Below are positions 7,343 through 10,566 of a stretch of 10,566 bases of DNA, piece after piece (position 1 is the stretch's first letter; every line of letters begins with the position of its first letter). Both the position numbers and the translations under genes were made by a program. Source of the DNA: Methanomassiliicoccales archaeon PtaU1.Bin030 (lineage in GTDB: Archaea; Thermoplasmatota; Thermoplasmata; Methanomassiliicoccales; Methanomassiliicoccaceae); assembly GCA_002067635.1 (NCBI GenBank), contig MVRB01000073.1:1-10566 (forward strand), written 5' to 3'. The notes beneath the pieces were generated by a model. The model did no database searches. It had not been told where the DNA came from and was given only the letters and a program-made list of their open reading frames with translations.

Positions 7343-7346
7343 GTGA

Positions 7347-7631
7347 TCATCCATAGTATACCTGATTCTCTTCTTTCTTTTCCTTCACTTCCTTGGAGGC
7401 CATCTCCAGAACGTCTATGCACAGTACCGCATGGTAGGGAAGGAAACGGATGCGCCCCTCCTCCTGGCCCTCGGTCGCGTCCAGCTTCAGGACCAGCACG
7501 GTCTCGTTGGCGAAGGCGGCATAGCCGCGGAACTCTCCCGTCGAAGTCATAGGCTCGTCATTGGTGCCGGTGCTAATTATTCTGTACCTGGAACCTATGG
7601 TGATCATCTGCTCGATCTCTTTCATTGCCAT
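7347..7631 (-). CDS. Small conserved archaeal-type protein of unknown function
   Basis: A 94-aa protein, ITIGSRYRIISTG near the N-terminus, then alternating strands with GEFRGYAAFANETVLVLKLD and GRIRFLPYHAVLCIDVLE, and a charged lysine/glutamate-rich tail. The predicted all-beta core with hydrophobic alternation recalls a small barrel (Sm-like or SH3-like), but I do not recognise a named family with certainty. The start at 7631 (ATG GCA ATG AAA) is chosen because GAGGAGGAG lies 5 nt upstream and because the open frame further upstream only shadows the regulator gene; the ATG at 7625 is the alternative. It overlaps the end of the regulator by 10 bp and is followed by elp3 after 15 bp, so the three genes are probably translated from one message. 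A link to RNA or tRNA modification is only a guess from position. Confidence 0.8.
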   Translation of the reverse strand: MAMKEIEQMITIGSRYRIISTGTNDEPMTSTGEFRGYAAFANETVLVLKLDATEGQEEGRIRFLPYHAVLCIDVLEMASKEVKEKKEENQVYYG

Positions 7632-8083
7632 TTGTTCTCCTCCTCGATGAGCTTCTGAAGGTGGTCCACCGTTTGGCGGTAATTCTGCATGGCCATCTCC
7701 ACGTTGGCCTCGGTGAAGCTCCACGCCTTGCGCAGGTCCCCGTAGCGAATCCGGTAGCCCTTCTTCAAGGACCCGTCACGCTCCGTCTCCACCTCTTCCA
7801 GTATGTCCACGGCCTTGAGCTTGTTGAGGTGGCGGTATATGGTGGGCTTGGTGGTCCTCAGCTGCGCGGCCAGCTCCTCCACCAGCCACGGTCTCTTCAT
7901 GTTCCGCACGAAGCAGTCCATGAACAGGCGGTAGGGGACGCTGTCCTGGGTGTCGACCACGCTGGTCTTGGGGTTATAGCCCTTAGGTATGTAACCTATG
8001 TGTGTGAGGAACTGCATGGCGATCTCATCGACGTCCGTAAGGGGGGTTAGGGGAGTGTTGCTTTCTACGTTGAGCTCGAACAT
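7622..8083 (-). CDS. Winged helix-turn-helix transcriptional regulator (ArsR-like)
   Basis: A DNA-binding protein of 153 aa and first gene of the four-gene operon. Seen: an N-terminal region of about 45 residues without recognisable motif, a winged helix at about 49-115 (LVEELAAQLRTT, then the recognition helix KPTIYRHLNKLKAV, then a wing built around ETERDGSLKKGYRIR), and a C-terminal helix at about 120-150 with heptad-like spacing that probably mediates dimerisation. It resembles archaeal ArsR/MarR-type regulators; no effector-binding residues stand out, and no metal-binding cysteine cluster is visible. It is divergent from the ABC importer across 319 bp of AT-rich DNA that contains a phased repeat, so autoregulation or control of the importer is possible (inference). 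The start at 8083 has no clear Shine-Dalgarno site, so the message may be leaderless or have a short leader. Confidence 0.87.
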   Translation of the reverse strand: MFELNVESNTPLTPLTDVDEIAMQFLTHIGYIPKGYNPKTSVVDTQDSVPYRLFMDCFVRNMKRPWLVEELAAQLRTTKPTIYRHLNKLKAVDILEEVETERDGSLKKGYRIRYGDLRKAWSFTEANVEMAMQNYRQTVDHLQKLIEEENKWQ

Positions 8084-8127
8084 GAGTGTCGGCCAGTAAT
8101 ATCAAGTTAAAGTAATAGCTTTTTTTG

Positions 8128-8133
8128 TTATAG
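8128..8133 (-). promoter_or_regulatory. TATA-like box for the regulator operon
   Basis: Minus-strand TATAAC inside GCTATAACAAAAAA. Initiation near 8104 would leave a leader of about 20 nt without a Shine-Dalgarno site. Other AT-rich sequences nearby (TTTAACTT at 8105-8112) could act instead, giving a leaderless message. Confidence 0.35.
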
Positions 8134-8294
8134 CAATAGTCCAAAAAACAAAGAAGCTAACGTTTTATTACAAATAATTGCATATTTTGGTTTATTATTT
8201 CGCTGTGTTTAATATTTTTATAATAGACCTTACTATTATTTTTTCAATATAATCCATTATCTAAAGCGATAAGAATGAAACGCAGCCAGATGGA

Positions 8295-8327
8295 GATACA
8301 ATTGTAGAAAAGTCAGATACTATTGTA
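8295..8327. repeat. Direct repeat, candidate operator
   Basis: GATACAATTGTA (8295-8306) and GATACTATTGTA (8316-8327) match at 11 of 12 positions and start 21 bp apart, two helical turns. Each is itself nearly palindromic (TACAATTGTA is perfect). They lie just upstream of the importer's TATA-like boxes, a position typical of activator sites in archaea. Confidence 0.5.
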
Positions 8328-8350
8328 TTTTTGGGTTAATTAATACCTAA

Positions 8351-8372
8351 CTATACATAAATCATTTATAAC
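8351..8372 (+). promoter_or_regulatory. TATA-box region for the ABC importer
   Basis: Contains CTATACATAA (8351-8360) and ATTTATAAC (8364-8372). The first would place initiation near 8382, giving a leader of about 20 nt that includes the AGGTG ribosome binding site at 8393-8397. Confidence 0.45.
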
Positions 8373-8392
8373 AAAACTTCGGTTGACGACCT

Positions 8393-8397
8393 AGGTG
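8393..8397 (+). promoter_or_regulatory. Ribosome binding site fixing the TTG start of the binding protein
   Basis: AGGTG with a 5-nt spacer to the TTG at 8403. The codons from that TTG encode a lysine-rich start followed by a hydrophobic segment, as expected for an exported protein. Confidence 0.55.
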
Positions 8398-8402
8398 TTC
8401 AA

Positions 8403-9524
8403 TTGAAGAAAAATTATCTCATAGCCGCCGTGGTCGCCATTGCAGCGATAATTGTCGTCGCTGGTGTAGCGCTATCGGGAGTTTTGAATCCCGCTACCAC
8501 CACCAAGACGATAAAGTATCTCGATGTGGCACCTGTGAATCAGCAAGCATACATCCAATCTGGCCAAATCGATGGTGGAGTGAGCTGGGAACCGTACTGT
8601 TCTGACTCCATAACCAATGGAACTGGCCACGCCCTGCTTTGGTCTGGAGATATTTGGCCAGACCATCCCTGCTGTGTTGTAGCCATGGACCAGACTTTCA
8701 TCGATTCCAACAGGAACGCTGCCCTAGCGGTCCTGAAGGCCCACATCGTGGCCAACAATTGGATCGTGGAGACCATTGCCAACAAGGACACGACAGAAGG
8801 TCAGGCTAATTATTCCCTGTTGCTCAACCTGGGAGCATCGTTCAGTAACCGCAACACCACTGTTGTGGCGTCCGCTCTCGAGCACATGACGATCCAGTAT
8901 GAACTGGGCGAAGCGCATACAAATTATTTTAAAAACTTCACCAACGCCTACGTCTCCTCTGGCCTGATCAAGTCCGCCGATGTCCCGGATGTCGATGCTT
9001 TCGTGGAAGGGCTGGTAGACACTTCACTCCTGGCAGAGGCGGTCTCGGTGACCCCTGTGGCCGAGGGCGCTACTCTGACAAATGTCAGGATAGGGTACCT
9101 CAACGGTGATCTGCACCAGTTCTCCAGAGTTGTTGCGATGAGCGCAGAGGTGGGAAGCCTCCTGGGCCTCGGCGACCGCAGCGTCTTTGCCGCTTACGGC
9201 ATTAACGCTGTAGCTCCATCCGCCATGCCTGGCAGCGGTTATGCTAATGGTGGTGCGGTCATGACCGGCTTTGCCGGCAACGATATGGATGTCGGATATC
9301 TTGGAGCTCCTCCAACCATCCTGAACGTTGCCAACCAGAAGCTGGATGTGTCCATAGTCGCTCTGGCAAACACCGAGGGTTCGGCCTTGATCGTCAACAA
9401 CGATGTCAAGAGCATAGATGATCTTGATGGCTTGACGATAGGAGAGCCGGGTATCTCTTCCATCCAGTATCTGCTTCTCCTTGAGATCGCAGATCGCTAT
9501 GGGTATGAAGTTGTGAAAGCCTAA
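8403..9524 (+). CDS. ABC importer substrate-binding protein (NMT1/SsuA type), apparently circularly permuted
   Basis: Extracytoplasmic binding protein of 373 aa. Residues 1-28 are a signal peptide or membrane anchor (KK then about 20 hydrophobic residues, no lipobox cysteine). Related proteins read, in order: IGYL...H, D.GY.G.PP, EG.ALIV, DL.G.TI..PG.SSIQ, then GQIDG..WEPY, HPCCVV, and a helical tail. Here the second block comes first: GQIDGGVSWEPY at 54-65, DHPCCVVA at 87-94, helical region to about 213. The first block follows: IGYLNGDLHQ at 230-239, DVGYLGAPP at 296-304, EGSALIV at 325-331, GEPGISSIQ at 347-355, ending at YEVVKA. Each block is present once, and together they make one complete domain pair joined by a short linker (about 214-223). 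The ligand may be a sulfonate, nitrate, a pyrimidine or another small anion; it cannot be told from sequence. The start is TTG with AGGTG upstream. The permease follows after 50 bp. Confidence 0.88.
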   Translation: MKKNYLIAAVVAIAAIIVVAGVALSGVLNPATTTKTIKYLDVAPVNQQAYIQSGQIDGGVSWEPYCSDSITNGTGHALLWSGDIWPDHPCCVVAMDQTFIDSNRNAALAVLKAHIVANNWIVETIANKDTTEGQANYSLLLNLGASFSNRNTTVVASALEHMTIQYELGEAHTNYFKNFTNAYVSSGLIKSADVPDVDAFVEGLVDTSLLAEAVSVTPVAEGATLTNVRIGYLNGDLHQFSRVVAMSAEVGSLLGLGDRSVFAAYGINAVAPSAMPGSGYANGGAVMTGFAGNDMDVGYLGAPPTILNVANQKLDVSIVALANTEGSALIVNNDVKSIDDLDGLTIGEPGISSIQYLLLLEIADRYGYEVVKA

Positions 9525-9538
9525 ACCACTTCCAAACC

Positions 9539-9553
9539 TTTTTTTATTATTAT
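9539..9553 (+). terminator. T-rich tract after the binding-protein gene
   Basis: A run of seven T (9539-9545) followed by ATTATTAT, 14 bp after the stop codon. T tracts terminate archaeal transcription, so partial termination here would give more binding protein than permease, a common need in ABC importers. It could also act as a weak TATA element for the permease. Confidence 0.35.
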
Positions 9554-9574
9554 CCATCTGACGGAGAAGAAACG

Positions 9575-10399
9575 ATGCCATCCTTGTTAGACATGAAGGT
9601 CATTAAAAAACGGTATTTAACTAAGGAAAACTTGGTAAAAACAAGTCTGATGATCGTTTCCCTTCCTATTTTCATAGCTTTCTGGTGGATGCTAGCATCA
9701 TATTTCCAAGGACAAAATTTTTACTATCTGCCAACGCCCCTTGAGGTCTGGGATGCGCTTGTCCAGGCATGGACCCAGGACCCAGCAACGAGGCTATCTC
9801 TGTTAGCGAACGTATACGCAAGCCTAATTAGGTTCTTATTAGGATTCTTGTTGGCACTCGGTCTGGCAGTGCCTTTGGGACTCCTGCTCGGATACTCGAG
9901 GTATGCGAACGCGTTAGCCCTTCCTGTTATCGAACTTCTCCGTCCCATCCCGCCTATCGCCTGGGTTCCATTCCTCTTGCTGGCGGCAAGTTTTTTCTGG
10001 GGCCCTATACTGACCATCTTCATAGGTGTGTTCTTCCCCGTCTTGTCTAATGTCATCTTCGGTGTACGAAGCGTTGATCCATTGATAATCGATGCCGCCA
10101 AGACCCAGGGGGCGAACCGATGGCAGGTGTTCAGCAAGGTGATGTTTCCTTCATCCATCCCTTACATGATAGCAGGTGTAAAGATCGGTCTGGGGGTTGG
10201 TTGGATGTGCATTGTCGCCGCTGAAATGCTGGCCTCTCAAGGAGGGGGCGTGGGCGCCATAATCGTAGGAGGTCAGACGGTAGGACGATATGATATTATG
10301 TTCGCAGGAATGGTCACGGTTGCTGTGCTCGGCATACTTACTCTATTGATCGGCTCCTTGATCGAAAGGCGGGTGAAAAAATGGATGGGAATGGAATAA
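9575..10399 (+). CDS. ABC importer permease (SsuC/TauC type)
   Basis: Inner-membrane permease of 274 aa with the binding-protein-dependent transport fold. Seen: a first membrane segment at about 24-44 (SLMIVSLPIFIAFWWMLA), the periplasmic motif YLPTPLEVWDAL typical of SsuC, TauC and NrtB, several further hydrophobic helices, and the cytoplasmic coupling loop DAAKTQGANRWQVFSKVMFP at about 172-191 (EAA motif with G in place) that contacts the ATPase. The last residues are basic (RRVKKW), as expected for a cytoplasmic end. The start at 9575 has GGAG 8 nt upstream. It overlaps the ATPase gene by 19 bp, so the two are coupled. Substrate group (sulfonate, nitrate or taurine type) cannot be narrowed. 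Confidence 0.94.
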   Translation: MPSLLDMKVIKKRYLTKENLVKTSLMIVSLPIFIAFWWMLASYFQGQNFYYLPTPLEVWDALVQAWTQDPATRLSLLANVYASLIRFLLGFLLALGLAVPLGLLLGYSRYANALALPVIELLRPIPPIAWVPFLLLAASFFWGPILTIFIGVFFPVLSNVIFGVRSVDPLIIDAAKTQGANRWQVFSKVMFPSSIPYMIAGVKIGLGVGWMCIVAAEMLASQGGGVGAIIVGGQTVGRYDIMFAGMVTVAVLGILTLLIGSLIERRVKKWMGME

Positions 10400-10566
10400 T
10401 CCTTTCGATAAGGGATCTGGTCAAGACCTTTCCTAAGGACGATACCGAGATGATGGCGGTCTCGGGTTTCTCGCTCGATGTTAAAGATGGAGAGTTCATC
10501 TGTCTTCTGGGGCCTTCCGGATGCGGTAAGACCACGGTGCTCAGGATCATCGCAGGCTTACAGTCC
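10381..10566 (+). CDS. ABC importer ATPase (SsuB/TauB type), cut by the window edge
   Basis: First 62 codons of the nucleotide-binding subunit. Seen: an opening strand IILSIRDLVKTF, an A-loop region around TEMMAVSGFSLDV, and Walker A GPSGCGKT at 44-51 followed by TVLRIIAGL, the standard beginning of SsuB/TauB/NrtD-type ATPases. The signature motif and Walker B lie beyond the window. The ATG at 10381 is inside the permease gene and is preceded by GGTGA with a 4-nt spacer, a strong site, so translational coupling with the permease is likely. Confidence 0.95.
   Translation, partial: MDGNGIILSIRDLVKTFPKDDTEMMAVSGFSLDVKDGEFICLLGPSGCGKTTVLRIIAGLQS

Larger units (their letters stand above)
8084..8402. 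other. AT-rich divergent regulatory region
   Basis: A 319-bp region between the regulator and the importer with a sharp fall in GC content relative to the genes on its left. It contains several TATA-like sequences, long A and T tracts, a TTAATTAA palindrome at 8336-8343 and a 12-bp direct repeat (8295-8306, 8316-8327). I see no ORF or RNA gene in it. Confidence 0.7.

Noticed and set aside
6216..7346. Plus-strand ORF of 376 codons opposite elp3
   Set aside because: Antisense shadow of a complete Elp3; low-complexity His/Leu/Gly-rich product.
7632..7724. N-terminal extension of the 94-aa protein to the ATG at 7724
   Set aside because: These codons only shadow the regulator gene in another frame; a strong ribosome site precedes the ATG at 7631.
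8084..8402. CRISPR leader or array, or insertion-sequence end, in the AT-rich region
   Set aside because: Only two 12-bp copies with a 9-bp gap, no spacer pattern, no inverted ends and no transposase gene.

Overview
The window looks like chromosomal DNA of a fairly GC-rich euryarchaeon. The evidence is a VAT-type Cdc48 ATPase, an archaeal PRC-barrel protein, an archaeal one-piece Elp3, GGTGA-type Shine-Dalgarno sites and TATA-box promoters. A member of Thermoplasmatota such as a Methanomassiliicoccales-like methanogen is my best guess, but this is an inference; no rRNA or methanogenesis marker is present.

Layout. (1) 14-2218 (+): Cdc48/VAT unfoldase with a C-terminal proteasome-docking signature. 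(2) 2223-4706 (-): a probable three-gene unit read leftwards. It holds a RimK-like ATP-grasp N-terminal (RLAN) protein, a RimK-type ATP-grasp ligase overlapping it by 13 bp, and a membrane-anchored Vps62/DUF946-like protein. The RLAN gene appears to start upstream of its first ATG, at a CTG. (3) 5034-5279 (+): a small PRC-barrel protein, ending at a hairpin shared with the convergent next operon. (4) 5323-8083 (-): a tight four-gene operon of winged-helix regulator, small conserved protein, Elp3 tRNA-modification enzyme (TTG start) and methionine sulfoxide reductase B. (5) 8084-8402: an AT-rich divergent regulatory region with a phased direct repeat. (6) 8403 to the right edge (+): an NMT1/SsuA-type ABC importer made of substrate-binding protein, permease and the first 62 codons of the ATPase.

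The most striking observation is the substrate-binding protein. Its two halves are in reversed order: after one N-terminal membrane segment comes the part normally found at the C-terminus (GQIDGG..WEPY, DHPCC), and then the part normally found at the N-terminus (IGYLNGDLHQ, EGSALIV, GEPG..SIQ). Each half occurs once, so this looks like a circular permutation. The second point of interest is the split RLAN/ATP-grasp pair, a candidate peptide or amino-acid ligase of unknown substrate, with a membrane-anchored Vps62-like partner.

The ABC genes and the DNA in front of them are clearly less GC-rich than the left 8 kb, which suggests a different history for that block.
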